Assembly (NCBI RefSeq): GCF_001317355.1
Contig: NZ_LKET01000029.1
Location: 186,001-250,000, forward strand
Direction of reading: 5' to 3'
DNA length: 64,000 nt
Origin: Oxobacter pfennigii
GTDB taxonomy: Bacteria > Bacillota > Clostridia > Clostridiales > Oxobacteraceae
Below, in pieces: positions 44,904-53,068 of the stretch. A program made the translations under genes and the position numbers. Numbering within the stretch: the first letter of the stretch is position 1; every line of letters begins with the position of its first letter. The notes under the pieces are model-generated. The model ran no database searches. It saw only the letters and a list, made by a program, of their open reading frames with translations, and was not told where the DNA came from.

Positions 44904-44921
44904 ATGAACTCAACATGAACT
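44904..44921 (-). promoter_or_regulatory. Direct-repeat operator upstream of the exporter operon
   Basis: ATGAACT occurs at 44904-44910 and again at 44915-44921, an 11-base period (AGTTCAT-N4-AGTTCAT on the coding strand). This spacing is typical for OmpR-family regulators binding as head-to-tail dimers. The site lies about 60 bases upstream of the adaptor start, where it could overlap a -35 region, so autoregulation by the operon's own regulator is plausible. Confidence 0.45.
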
Positions 44922-44975
44922 TTATATATAATAATTATTAAGTTTATATAAAATAATTATTTAATAACCTTTGTC

Positions 44976-45117
44976 ATGAAATTCACATGAGAAATTTCAT
45001 GAATTAATGAATCAAAGATTTATTTCACATAAATTTTACACAGTAAGATTCATGATATAATGATTCCTTAGGAATCGTTGCCACATGAAATTTGCTATGC
45101 AAATTTTATGATATAAT
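44976..45117. repeat. Cluster of inverted repeats and two extended -10 promoters before recD2
   Basis: The 371-base gap between the exporter operon and recD2 contains CATGAAATT/AATTTCATG (44976-44984, 44994-45002), GATTCC-TTA-GGAATC (45062-45076) and AAATTTGC-TAT-GCAAATTT (45088-45106). TG-A-TATAAT extended -10 boxes occur at 45053-45061 and 45109-45117; the second would transcribe recD2. A sequence like ATGAAATTTGC..GCAAATTT.ATG also occurs at 18143-18166, so this may be a small dispersed palindromic repeat. Confidence 0.45.
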
Positions 45118-45217
45118 ATAAATTGTGCAGGAAATACTTGATAATGGTGGAAACTTATACAAAGATATTTGCTTTTCATTGATAAGAGGGCAAAAGAGTA
45201 TTTAAGGAGAGATATAC

Positions 45218-47455
45218 TTGGTTGAGATAGAGGGAGTAATAGACTCCATAGTATATACAAATGAAAGTAACGGATATACTGTGGCAAGACTTAAAAAAGG
45301 AAGAGAGATAATCACTGTTGTAGGTTATGTACCTGTCATAAATGAAGGGCAGTCTGTAAGAATTAAGGGAGCCTGGGTTAATCATCCCGAGTATGGACAG
45401 CAGCTCAAAATTGATTTTTTTGAGGAAGTCCTGCCTACTGACATTTCTGCTATTGAGAAGTATCTGGCATCAGGCCTTATAAACGGTATAGGCCCGGCTA
45501 CTGCCAAAAGGATGGTGGATTATTTCAAAGAAGATACATTAGATGTCATAGAATACAATCCTATAAGGCTTACAGAAGTGGAAGGAATAGGCGAAAAAAA
45601 GGCAAAACTCATAGCGGAATCCTTTAGCGAGCAGCGAGAGCTAAAAAACGTCATGGTATTTTTGCAGACCTACGGAATATCCGGCGCTAATGCCATAAAA
45701 ATATATAAAAAGTATGGCCAAAACGCCATAAATGCCATAAAAGAAAATCCCTACCGGCTCACAGTTGACGTCTTTGGCATAGGCTTTAAAACGGCAGACA
45801 GAATAGCTCAAAATATGGGCATTGAAAGGGCTTCCAAATACAGACTTATGGCAGGGATTAAATTCGTGCTGGCAGAATACAGCGGCAGCGGAGGACATAC
45901 CTATCTTCCTTCTGATGTGCTGATAGATAAATGCGGTGAGCTCTTAAATGTAGATAAAGACCTTATTGAAGATTCTCTAGTCTCCCTCGCACTAAATAAA
46001 GAAGTTGTGCTGGAGGTTATGGATGATGTAACCGGCGTATATCTCATGCCTTTTTATTATTCCGAGACCGGCGTATCCAAAAGAATCCTTGAAATGGCAG
46101 CATTTAAAACAGAAAAGCTGGATGTAGACATGCAAAAAGAGATAGAAGAATATGAGGATAAGACTGGCATTGAACTTCATCCCCAGCAAAAAGAGGCTAT
46201 AAAATGCGCCATTGAAAACGGTGTGGCAATAATTACGGGAGGCCCGGGAACGGGTAAAACAACCATAATAAAATGCATTATTAATATAATGGAAAAATAC
46301 GAGGTATCCATATCCTTGGCTGCCCCTACAGGAAGGGCGGCAAAGAGAATGACTGAAGCGACGAAGAGAGAAGCAAAAACCATTCACAGGCTTTTAGAAA
46401 TGGGCTATTCAGAAGGGGAAGATAACATGACATTTTTAAAGGATGATTCAGACCCCTTAAAGGTAGGCGCTGTCATTATAGATGAAGCATCCATGGTAGA
46501 CATACTTTTGATGAATAATCTTCTTAAGGCATTGGTTCCCGGTACCCGCCTTATAATAGTGGGGGATGTGGATCAATTGCCTTCAGTAGGGCCGGGAAAT
46601 GTGCTGCGTGACCTCATAGAGAGCTCATATATCCCTGTAGTCAAGCTTACTGAAATCTTCAGGCAATCTGAGGAAAGCCTCATAGTTTTAAATGCTCACA
46701 GGATCAACAGGGGTGAATATCCTTATCTCAATGAAAAGGAGAAGGACTTCTTCTTTTTGTCTACTCCCAATCAGGAGGACACGGTTAAGCTCATATTGGA
46801 CCTTGTAAAAAACCGCATACCTGGTTTCAAAGACGGCATAGACCCGCAAAAATACATTCAGGTTCTAACCCCCATGCGGAAGGGAGTATGCGGTGTAAAT
46901 AATTTAAATATAAGGCTCCAGGAAATATTAAACCCGAAGTCTCCAGACAAGGATGAGAAGAAAATACGGGATTGCATTCTCCGCTCAGGTGATAAGGTAA
47001 TGCAGATTAAAAACAATTACAATATAAAATGGGACAGGATTGCAGGATATGGCGATGATGAAGGGAAAGGAGTATTTAACGGCGACCTTGGATATATTGA
47101 ATACATTGATAATGAAAATAATAATATTTCGGTTATTTTCGATGATGAAAGGCGGGTAATTTATGAAGCCATAAATTTTGAGGAGCTTGAGCTTGCTTAC
47201 GCAGTGACCATACATAAAAGCCAGGGAAGTGAATTCCCCGTTATAGTCATGCCTGCAGTATGGGGTCCCCCCATGCTTATGACCAGAAACCTTTTGTACA
47301 CCGGAATAACCAGGGCGAAGGAAATGGTGGTAATTGCAGGGAGCAGGAAGGTTTTGGCCGGAATGGTAGATAACAACAGAATCACAAAAAGATTCTCAGG
47401 GTTGAAGCACAGGATGGAGAAGCTTATAGATTCTGGAATCTTTGCTGCGAGGTGA
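45218..47455 (+). CDS. recD2: RecD2 family DNA helicase
   Basis: The 745-residue protein has the RecD2 (RecD/TraA) architecture: an N-terminal OB-like domain (MVEIEGVIDSIVYTNESNGY), helix-hairpin-helix repeats at about 90-190 (GLINGIGPATAKRMVDYF, VEGIGEKKAKLIAESF), Walker A IITGGPGTGKTTIIKCIINI near 338-357, DEAD-like VIIDEASMVDILLM, VGDVDQLPSVGPGNVL and the C-terminal motif VTIHKSQGSEFPVIVMP with YTGITRAKEMVVIAG. It is a 5'-3' helicase that works in repair without RecB and RecC. The start is TTG at 45218, six bases after AAGGAGAG. The next gene starts five bases after its stop, so it is in an operon with the comF-like genes. Confidence 0.95.
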   Translation: MVEIEGVIDSIVYTNESNGYTVARLKKGREIITVVGYVPVINEGQSVRIKGAWVNHPEYGQQLKIDFFEEVLPTDISAIEKYLASGLINGIGPATAKRMVDYFKEDTLDVIEYNPIRLTEVEGIGEKKAKLIAESFSEQRELKNVMVFLQTYGISGANAIKIYKKYGQNAINAIKENPYRLTVDVFGIGFKTADRIAQNMGIERASKYRLMAGIKFVLAEYSGSGGHTYLPSDVLIDKCGELLNVDKDLIEDSLVSLALNKEVVLEVMDDVTGVYLMPFYYSETGVSKRILEMAAFKTEKLDVDMQKEIEEYEDKTGIELHPQQKEAIKCAIENGVAIITGGPGTGKTTIIKCIINIMEKYEVSISLAAPTGRAAKRMTEATKREAKTIHRLLEMGYSEGEDNMTFLKDDSDPLKVGAVIIDEASMVDILLMNNLLKALVPGTRLIIVGDVDQLPSVGPGNVLRDLIESSYIPVVKLTEIFRQSEESLIVLNAHRINRGEYPYLNEKEKDFFFLSTPNQEDTVKLILDLVKNRIPGFKDGIDPQKYIQVLTPMRKGVCGVNNLNIRLQEILNPKSPDKDEKKIRDCILRSGDKVMQIKNNYNIKWDRIAGYGDDEGKGVFNGDLGYIEYIDNENNNISVIFDDERRVIYEAINFEELELAYAVTIHKSQGSEFPVIVMPAVWGPPMLMTRNLLYTGITRAKEMVVIAGSRKVLAGMVDNNRITKRFSGLKHRMEKLIDSGIFAAR

Positions 47456-47459
47456 ATAT

Positions 47460-49121
47460 ATGAAGTATGTGATATACTGCGCCCACACCGCTGATGGCAA
47501 TATTGTGAACATTACCCATAACCCTCAGATTGATTACGAATTTATAAAGAGGAGCCATAATTTATATGGCTTTGAAGTCATATCTTCAGACATGGATATT
47601 TCACAGGCAAACTATGTGATGAGATCAGTCAGCAGACATAAAGGCCTTTTGAAAACCATGATTTTTTATGGGGGGAGAAAAGGGGATGCTGCAAAATTAA
47701 ACCTCATAAAATCAGCCATGAGTGATCTCGGGATAAAGCCCTTGAAAAAGGCCCGGCATGTTGCTATGGGAGAATGGGTGGATGAATTAAGTCTTGATGC
47801 TGTTTATTCCCTTATTAAAGGCAGGATTATGAGCTATCATGAACTTATTAATATAATAGAAGAGAAGCATATTTTTACCGAAGGCAATCTCCATGATCTC
47901 CTTCATGTACTTTACCTTCAGGAAAAAATAAATATACTGCCATCTTTATGGATAGACAGACCCGGGCGGAAATATATATGCATGCTTTGTGAAGAAGAAT
48001 TGTACGGATACGGCACAGAATATGCAACATGCCCCTGCTGCGGTGCAAATGCTGAAGCTCAAGATGTGCTGTATTTTTGTGTTTATAAAGAAGAGGAGAC
48101 TAGAAGGACTCATATTAAATTTAAAGATACGAGAAAACTTTCATTATATCAGGATAAAGCATCCTACGAGCTTATGAACTTTTTGACTGAAGACGCACAG
48201 GAATGCTTGATTTGGACAGTACCGGGAGCAGAGGATTTAAACATTCCCATGAGGGCGATGAGAGAGGTGCTTAATAAAGGCGGTAATGTGGGCGTAGCTG
48301 TGGAAACTGAAGAAATGGGAAACATGTTTTCTTCAGCCGTAAACTCTGTTTTTCCCGATTATGAATTCAGGTTTGAAAGAGTATTAAGTATGGATATAAC
48401 TGAAGGTATAAATATATTTGCCTTCGATGATATAAAAAGATTAACGGGCGCCTTTGACTTATTGCTGCTATGGGATAAAACAGGCAAAACAGGCGGAGGT
48501 ATAAATCCCGGACTGAAGATAGTAAGAAGAGCAGTTAAGCCTTGTGGGAAAGTTATTTATATGACTTCAACCCCCAAGTTTGAATTATTTGATACGGCAC
48601 AAAAGAAAAAAATGAATGTGGCGGCGGTACCGCTTAGAAATCACGGCAAACCGTCACCGGAGCCCAGAGTGATGACATATAACACATTATCCAAGGACAA
48701 CTTATTTATACCAAGAAGCGTCATGGATTTTATAACTTATTCTGCTGTACAGAAGAAGTATTTAAATATAATAGCTCCGGATAGTGAGCTTGTAAGTTTA
48801 TTAAAGGAAGAGCTTATATCTACAGGGGAAATAGAAAAAAAGTGGCTCTCCAAAGAAATGCCATTGATTGAAATAAAAGAATATTCGGCAGATATAACAT
48901 TGGAACAGGCAGAAAATATAATAGTATTTCTTGCAGATGACGAAAATGTTTTTGATGAGAGAAGCTTGTTATTATGTGCCGGGCTTTGCGGAATGAGTGA
49001 TTTACAATCCTCAGGCGAAGTTGTTTACGTGGCTTCAAAGGAAAACCGTCCTATGGAAAAAGCAAGGGAAATGCTGAGATTTTTAAATAAATGCGCCTGG
49101 GAAATGGGGTATTTAAAGTAA
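47460..49121 (+). CDS. ComFA-like protein with degenerate helicase motifs
   Basis: A 553-residue protein placed exactly where ComFA usually precedes ComFC. Like ComFA it has a four-cysteine zinc finger (C174, C177, C191, C194, in YICMLCEE and CPCCG) followed by a helicase-like core. The segment LIWTVPGAEDLNIPMRAMRE corresponds to the ComFA Walker A region, but the GxGKT loop is PGAEDLN; the DExD region reads LLLLWDKTGKT; KVIYMTSTP replaces the TATP motif; HGKPSPEPRV matches the ComFA HGxPLPxP-type stretch. The ATPase is therefore probably dead. ComFA pulls transforming DNA inward; this protein may be a structural partner of ComFC or a relic. The frame is intact and ends abutting comFC. Confidence 0.65.
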   Translation: MKYVIYCAHTADGNIVNITHNPQIDYEFIKRSHNLYGFEVISSDMDISQANYVMRSVSRHKGLLKTMIFYGGRKGDAAKLNLIKSAMSDLGIKPLKKARHVAMGEWVDELSLDAVYSLIKGRIMSYHELINIIEEKHIFTEGNLHDLLHVLYLQEKINILPSLWIDRPGRKYICMLCEEELYGYGTEYATCPCCGANAEAQDVLYFCVYKEEETRRTHIKFKDTRKLSLYQDKASYELMNFLTEDAQECLIWTVPGAEDLNIPMRAMREVLNKGGNVGVAVETEEMGNMFSSAVNSVFPDYEFRFERVLSMDITEGINIFAFDDIKRLTGAFDLLLLWDKTGKTGGGINPGLKIVRRAVKPCGKVIYMTSTPKFELFDTAQKKKMNVAAVPLRNHGKPSPEPRVMTYNTLSKDNLFIPRSVMDFITYSAVQKKYLNIIAPDSELVSLLKEELISTGEIEKKWLSKEMPLIEIKEYSADITLEQAENIIVFLADDENVFDERSLLLCAGLCGMSDLQSSGEVVYVASKENRPMEKAREMLRFLNKCAWEMGYLK

Positions 49122-49850
49122 ATGGAAGTTTTAAAGAATGTTATAAATGGGGTATTGGATTTGGTATACCCCAAAAAAATTAACTGCTTATACTGCGGTA
49201 CTCCTTTAAAAAACTTTAATGACCATGAGCTTTGTGGATACTGCATAAGCCTTTTGCCTGTTTTAGGAGAAGGGGTGTGCAATACATGCGGCAGGCCTCT
49301 TGAAAGAGAAGAAAGAGCGGTATGCGAGGACTGCAAGGATGCGCAGTTTGATAAATGTTTATCTGTTTTTGAATTTTCAGGTATTGCAAAGGATATGCTC
49401 CACAGGTTTAAATATGATGGTGAAGATTATATGTCACACCCTATAGGACTTTTTATGGCAGAAAAGCTTAAAAGTAAGAGCTGGGATGTTGACATTATAA
49501 TACCTGTTCCCCTGCATTCTGATAAATTAAAGGAGAGAGGGTATAATCAATCTTATCTTTTAGCTGAAGTAGTTGGACGGGAATGCGATATCGATGTATT
49601 AAATGGCGGGCTTATAAGAAACAGGTATACAAAGAGTCAGTTTAACCTTTCAAAAACTGAGCGGAGAAACAACATTAAAGGCGCCTTTGAAATCGGTTCT
49701 GCTAAGAAAATCAAAGGCAGCAACATTTTGCTGATAGACGATATAATGACAACAGGGGCAACATTGAACGAGTGCAGCTCCGTTTTGAAGTCTTTTGGAG
49801 CACGAAAAATATACTGCCTGACAGCAGCTACGCCGTCATCTGTCAAATAA
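49122..49850 (+). CDS. comFC: ComFC-like phosphoribosyltransferase
   Basis: The 242-residue protein has an N-terminal double zinc-ribbon (CLYCGTPL, CGYC, CNTCGRPL, CEDC) and a PRTase domain with IIIPVPLHSDKLKERGYNQS and the PRPP loop NILLIDDIMTTGATLNECSS. ComFC (GntX) is needed for natural transformation in several Firmicutes, although its reaction is not settled. The ATG directly follows the stop of the ComFA-like gene. Confidence 0.92.
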   Translation: MEVLKNVINGVLDLVYPKKINCLYCGTPLKNFNDHELCGYCISLLPVLGEGVCNTCGRPLEREERAVCEDCKDAQFDKCLSVFEFSGIAKDMLHRFKYDGEDYMSHPIGLFMAEKLKSKSWDVDIIIPVPLHSDKLKERGYNQSYLLAEVVGRECDIDVLNGGLIRNRYTKSQFNLSKTERRNNIKGAFEIGSAKKIKGSNILLIDDIMTTGATLNECSSVLKSFGARKIYCLTAATPSSVK

Positions 49851-49853
49851 TTG

Positions 49854-49883
49854 TTGCAATTTGATATAATTTGAAGTTATAAT
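49854..49883 (+). promoter_or_regulatory. Promoter for the structured RNA
   Basis: TTGCAA at 49854-49859 and TATAAT at 49878-49883 are 18 bases apart. A second element, TG-A-TATAAT at 49862-49870, could be an extended -10 promoter starting slightly earlier. Either would begin transcription just before the long-range stem at 49892. Confidence 0.55.
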
Positions 49884-49891
49884 AATCTAGT

Positions 49892-50140
49892 AGTATTATA
49901 TTAGGTCTGTGGTTGAAAGTCGATGCTAGTCGCAAGCGAAACGACCCACGTAAGTTGAAAAAAATTTCAATGAGCATGGTGCGGTTTAGGGGTAAGACCT
50001 GCCGTCTTAGGGCGAGAGAGGGATTAGTGAGAGGAATGAACCTTAAGCAAAACTTCCAGCAGGCGGGTGTGGGGGCAAAGACCAGGTCAGCTAATATAAT
50101 GCTTAGTACATATGAAACTTTGAGCGTACAAGCTCTGGTT
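49892..50140 (+). ncRNA. Structured RNA, probably raiA-type
   Basis: A GC-richer, non-coding segment of about 250 bases has its own promoter. AGTATTATATTAG (49892-49904) pairs with CTAATATAATGCT (50091-50103), enclosing about 185 bases. Inside, GTGG (49909-49912) and GTCG (49919-49922) pair with CGAC (49942-49945) and CCAC (49946-49949), and TTGAAA-N4-TTTCAA forms another hairpin near 49955-49970. GAGC/GCTC closes a 3' hairpin at 50122-50135. In many Firmicutes the raiA RNA lies after comF genes and before the ribosome-hibernation gene; this position fits, but the next gene here is a zinc-ribbon protein. Identification rests on position and structure, not on an alignment. Confidence 0.6.
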
Positions 50141-50186
50141 TAATAAATAACTCATGGCGGTTGCCACAAAGCGAGGGGATTTTTCA

Positions 50187-50465
50187 ATGTATCAAGACAA
50201 AACTTTAGTATGCAAAGACTGCGGACAGGAATTCGTTTTCACAGCAGGAGAACAGGAATTCTATGCTGAGAAAGGATTCCAGAATGAACCAAGCCGCTGC
50301 AGGGATTGCAGAATGGCTAAGAAAGGTGCTAGAAAGCCAGCAGGAGCAAAGAGAGAAATGTTTACAGCTGTTTGTTCAGGATGTGGTGCTGAAGCACAGG
50401 TTCCATTCCAGCCAAGTTCAGACAGACCGGTTTATTGCCGTGATTGCTACGAGGCAAGGAAGTAA
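50187..50465 (+). CDS. Zinc-ribbon domain protein
   Basis: The 92-residue protein has two zinc ribbons: LVCKDCGQEFVFTAGEQEFY with CRDC near residues 38-41, and AVCSGCGAEAQVPFQPSSDR with VYCRDC at the C terminus, joined by a basic linker (KKGARKPAGAKRE). Such proteins are common in Firmicutes and are sometimes mislabelled cytochrome c551; the role is probably nucleic-acid or ribosome binding. The ATG at 50187 (MYQDKTLVC, the usual N terminus) is nine bases after GAGGGG. Confidence 0.88.
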   Translation: MYQDKTLVCKDCGQEFVFTAGEQEFYAEKGFQNEPSRCRDCRMAKKGARKPAGAKREMFTAVCSGCGAEAQVPFQPSSDRPVYCRDCYEARK

Positions 50466-50517
50466 TCCCTTAAAGCTTTGCGAAAGGGTTATAATCCAAT
50501 AAATGCAGGTCACAAAA

Positions 50518-50547
50518 GGCTCCACCTAATGGTGGGGTCTTATTTTA
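50518..50547 (+). terminator. Terminator after the zinc-ribbon gene
   Basis: GGCTCCACC (50518-50526) pairs with GGTGGGGTC (50531-50539) around TAAT, followed by TTATTTTAT. Confidence 0.8.
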
Positions 50548-50571
50548 TATGGTGAAATAAGAACTTAACGA

Positions 50572-50634
50572 GGCTGCCGCATTTTGAAACAACATAAATG
50601 AGCACAGCGAATGAGTGTTTCAAATGCGGCAGCC
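50572..50634. repeat. Short copy (D) of the intergenic hairpin repeat
   Basis: GGCTGCCGCATTTTGAAACA (50572-50591) pairs with TGTTTCAAATGCGGCAGCC (50616-50634), with one bulged T. The stem has the same GGCTG-NNN-CATTTGRAACA pattern as the two longer copies at 55812 and 58800, and the internal AACATAAATGAGCA resembles the inner arm of copy A. It looks like an internally deleted member of that family. Confidence 0.7.
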
Positions 50635-50660
50635 CCGTCTTAGGGAACCTATGTTTGTGC

Positions 50661-50707
50661 TATAATAAAAGCAGACCGAGATATTATCTCGGTCTGCTTT
50701 TATTATA
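50661..50707. terminator. Strong bidirectional terminator next to hup
   Basis: The sequence TATAATAAAAGCAGACCGAG starting at 50661 is mirrored by its complement ending at 50707, giving a stem of more than 20 bp with a minimal loop at about 50682-50686 and A/T tracts on both sides. It terminates the HU gene on the minus strand. Confidence 0.88.
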
Positions 50708-50723
50708 CTTGAAGGGGATAGTA

Positions 50724-50999
50724 TTATTTGTTTACCCTGACTTTAAAATCCTTGCCTGCTTTAAACACAGGATAGGTTGAAGCCGGAATAGCTATTTCAA
50801 TTCCCGTCTGCGGGCTTCTTCCTTTGTGTGCAGGTCTCTTCCTTGGTTCGAAGGAACCGAATCCTATAAGTGTAACCTTGTCGCCTTTTGAGACTGATTC
50901 CTTAATGCTTTCCATGAACGCTTCGAGAGCTTTTGATGCGTCCTTTTTTGTGAAATCACATTTTTCTGAAACTTTAGTTATGAGTTCGCTTTTGTTCAT
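50724..50999 (-). CDS. hup: DNA-binding protein HU
   Basis: A 91-residue HU/IHF family protein: NKSELITKVSEKCDFTKKDA, SKALEAFMESIKESVSKGDK, GFGSFEPRKRPAHKGRSPQT and ending FKVRVNK. The proline in the beta arm and the RxGRxPxTG-type motif are present. It compacts and bends DNA. AGGAG lies before the ATG. It is upstream of a strong terminator and probably forms a unit with the small gene upstream (51029-51247), 29 bases away. Confidence 0.96.
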   Translation of the reverse strand: MNKSELITKVSEKCDFTKKDASKALEAFMESIKESVSKGDKVTLIGFGSFEPRKRPAHKGRSPQTGIEIAIPASTYPVFKAGKDFKVRVNK

Positions 51000-51028
51000 T
51001 TCAATGTCTCCTCTTTAAATAAAATTTT

Positions 51029-51247
51029 TTAATAAGCACATTTTTCATATTCTAAGAAGCCCGTAAGAAAATCTGACTTCATAAAGGATTCTTTTGTCGA
51101 ATTGTCCTGACGCTTCACAAGTATGTAAGTGTTATATATACCTTCGACACGGCAGGGAATTTTTCTTATTTTCCTCTTGCCGTAGTTTTCTGTTAATATG
51201 ATAGTCTGTCCAATTTCCGGGAGCTGAAGTTCCTTAATACTCTTCAT
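51029..51247 (-). CDS. Small beta-rich hypothetical protein
   Basis: A 72-residue protein that I do not recognise. It begins MKSIKELQLPEIGQTIILTE and continues NYGKRKIRKIPCRVEGIYNT, YILVKRQDNSTKESFMKSDF, suggesting a small beta barrel with a basic patch. GAGAGGTG seven bases upstream selects the ATG at 51247; earlier in-frame ATGs would lie before this site. It precedes hup in the same direction, so it may be nucleoid- or RNA-associated, but that is only context. Confidence 0.55.
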   Translation of the reverse strand: MKSIKELQLPEIGQTIILTENYGKRKIRKIPCRVEGIYNTYILVKRQDNSTKESFMKSDFLTGFLEYEKCAY

Positions 51248-51811
51248 TAAATCGCACCTCTCCAACATTTTCTCTTCTGTAAGAATTGATACGCGAAATG
51301 TCAACTTTATTCAAGTTCCGTAATTTAACATTAATTTTATAAGAAATGACTGCTTTCTACTATCAGTATAATATTTCGGCAAGAAAAATCAATACTTTAA
51401 TGAAAATTTTAATTAATTTTAATAAAAATTGAATTTTTTGATAAATTTATTTAATATAAATACTGATTTATAGCTAAGATAGGAATCTTCCATAAGTTTC
51501 GATAAACTTCGCGCAATACGACATAATAAATTTTTATATCGCCTTATTATGGAAAAAGTTTATTTTTGGATATATAATATGGGTTATAAATACTCAATTT
51601 GCCGGACAAAGGTGAGTGAGTTAGGGTAAAATAAACTTGTGGAGAGATAAGGAACAATATTATATTTGCTTTTGTATATAAAACAAATCAGTTTTGGGAA
51701 ATTGTATTAATAAGCAGTATATGCATTTCAAGTGTTTCCTTGATTTGGTAATGAGAGTCATAATTAATAAGGTTATTGCTAATCGGAAGATATTTTTACG
51801 GGGTGAACAGG
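51248..51811. other. AT-rich gap of 560 bases without genes
   Basis: No convincing coding frame. It should hold the promoter of the 51247 gene (minus strand) and that of the membrane acyltransferase gene (plus strand). Small inverted repeats occur: AAGTTT-CGAT-AAACTT near 51494-51509, inside a wider CCATAA/TTATGG pair (about 51490 and 51545). I see no known RNA. Confidence 0.4.
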
Positions 51812-52990
51812 ATGCAAGAAGACAATTTTTCAAAAGATAGCAGGGTACATAAAGAAGCCAACAGCAAAATAGCAGCATCGAATCAAACACGTATGAAATG
51901 TATTGATGCTTTCAGAGGCATCACAATTGCATCAATGCTGTTTATTGAAAACCCGGGAAACTATGAACATGTTTCTTCAAGCTTTGTACATGCGCCGTGG
52001 GATGGATTAACCTGGGCTGATTATGTATTTCCTTTTTTTATATTCATAGCAGGAACAGTAATTCCAAACTCTGTGAGAAGAAGGATGGATAAAGGGCAAT
52101 CGAAGCTTAAGATACTTATACATATACTACACAGGGCAGCCGTACTCTTCCTGATGGGATTGTTCCTTAACGGATTTCCTGCCTTTAATTTTTCGGCAAT
52201 AAGGATACCCGGCGTTCTCCAGCGGATAGCTGTTGTATATCTGGTTGCGGGTATTCTGGTGCTTTGGACAAATGCATTTATACAGGGAGCTATATCCATA
52301 TTCATACTTGTTATTTACTATTTGATGATAAAGTATATAAGTGTGCCGGGCTATGGGCCCGGGATACTTGCAAAGGACGGAAACCTTGTGCAATATGTGG
52401 ATATGCTGATTTTAAAAGGACATTTGTATACTTCCACCTGGGACCCGGAAGGTTTGATAAGCACAATACCTGCTATTTCAACTATACTTTTTGGTGTAAT
52501 CGGAGGACAGGTGCTGTTATCTGAAAGACTCAAAAGTATAAACAAGATAGGGTATCTGATAATATCGGGAGTCATAAGTATGGTATTGGGAACCATGGCA
52601 GGTAAATACATTCCAATAAATAAAGACCTTTGGTCAAGTTCCTACGTACTGTATACCTGCGGAGCTGCCTTAATCATACTTGGTGTATGCTACCTCATAT
52701 TAGATGTAATAGGGTATAGCACAGTATTTAAACCATTCCTCATTCTGGGGAGCAATCCTATATTCATATATATAGGGTTTCATCTGGTGTCTAAAACTCT
52801 CTGGGTCCTGCAGGTACCGGATAAAGCAGCCGGAGTGAACCTTCCTTTAAATCTGTATTTATGCAATAAGCTCTTTACTCCATGGGCAGGAAATATAAAT
52901 GATTCATATTATTTTTCTATAGCATATACCTTACTTTGGGTACTGATAGTTTTGATAAAGGATAGTCTTTTATACCGCGGCAATGTTTAA
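51812..52990 (+). CDS. NagX/HGSNAT-like membrane acyltransferase (DUF5009/DUF1624 type)
   Basis: A 392-residue protein with about ten transmembrane helices. The N-terminal RMKCIDAFRGITIASMLFIE and the histidine region VHAPWDGLTWADYVFPFFIF, IAGTVIPNSVRRRM, LHRAAVLFLMGLFLNGFPAF are typical of the heparan-alpha-glucosaminide N-acetyltransferase family, which moves acetyl groups across the membrane to glucosamine units. The bacterial substrate is unknown; a role with amino sugars is possible. GGGTG seven bases upstream selects the ATG at 51812; residues 1-30 are polar and cytoplasmic. It stands alone. Confidence 0.82.
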   Translation: MQEDNFSKDSRVHKEANSKIAASNQTRMKCIDAFRGITIASMLFIENPGNYEHVSSSFVHAPWDGLTWADYVFPFFIFIAGTVIPNSVRRRMDKGQSKLKILIHILHRAAVLFLMGLFLNGFPAFNFSAIRIPGVLQRIAVVYLVAGILVLWTNAFIQGAISIFILVIYYLMIKYISVPGYGPGILAKDGNLVQYVDMLILKGHLYTSTWDPEGLISTIPAISTILFGVIGGQVLLSERLKSINKIGYLIISGVISMVLGTMAGKYIPINKDLWSSSYVLYTCGAALIILGVCYLILDVIGYSTVFKPFLILGSNPIFIYIGFHLVSKTLWVLQVPDKAAGVNLPLNLYLCNKLFTPWAGNINDSYYFSIAYTLLWVLIVLIKDSLLYRGNV

Positions 52991-53068
52991 AGTCATCAGA
53001 GCATATTCTGGTATATTGAGACACAACAAAAAAACTAAATTTTTTGTGAATATAATGGAGGTAGCAAA

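Noticed and set aside
49911-49935. GAAAGTCGATGCTAG resembles the start of RNase P RNA (GAGGAAAGTCC region)
   Set aside because: The conserved 3' RNase P elements (ACAGAA type) and the overall length are missing; the resemblance is limited to a few bases.
49913-50143. An open frame of 76 codons, rich in arginine and lysine
   Set aside because: It lies wholly inside the strongly self-complementary RNA segment, has no ribosome binding site, and its basic composition is what structured RNA genes give when translated.
50598-50780. Open frame beginning MSTANECFKCGSPVLG
   Set aside because: It covers an inverted repeat, a terminator stem and the end of the HU gene on the other strand; no ribosome binding site.
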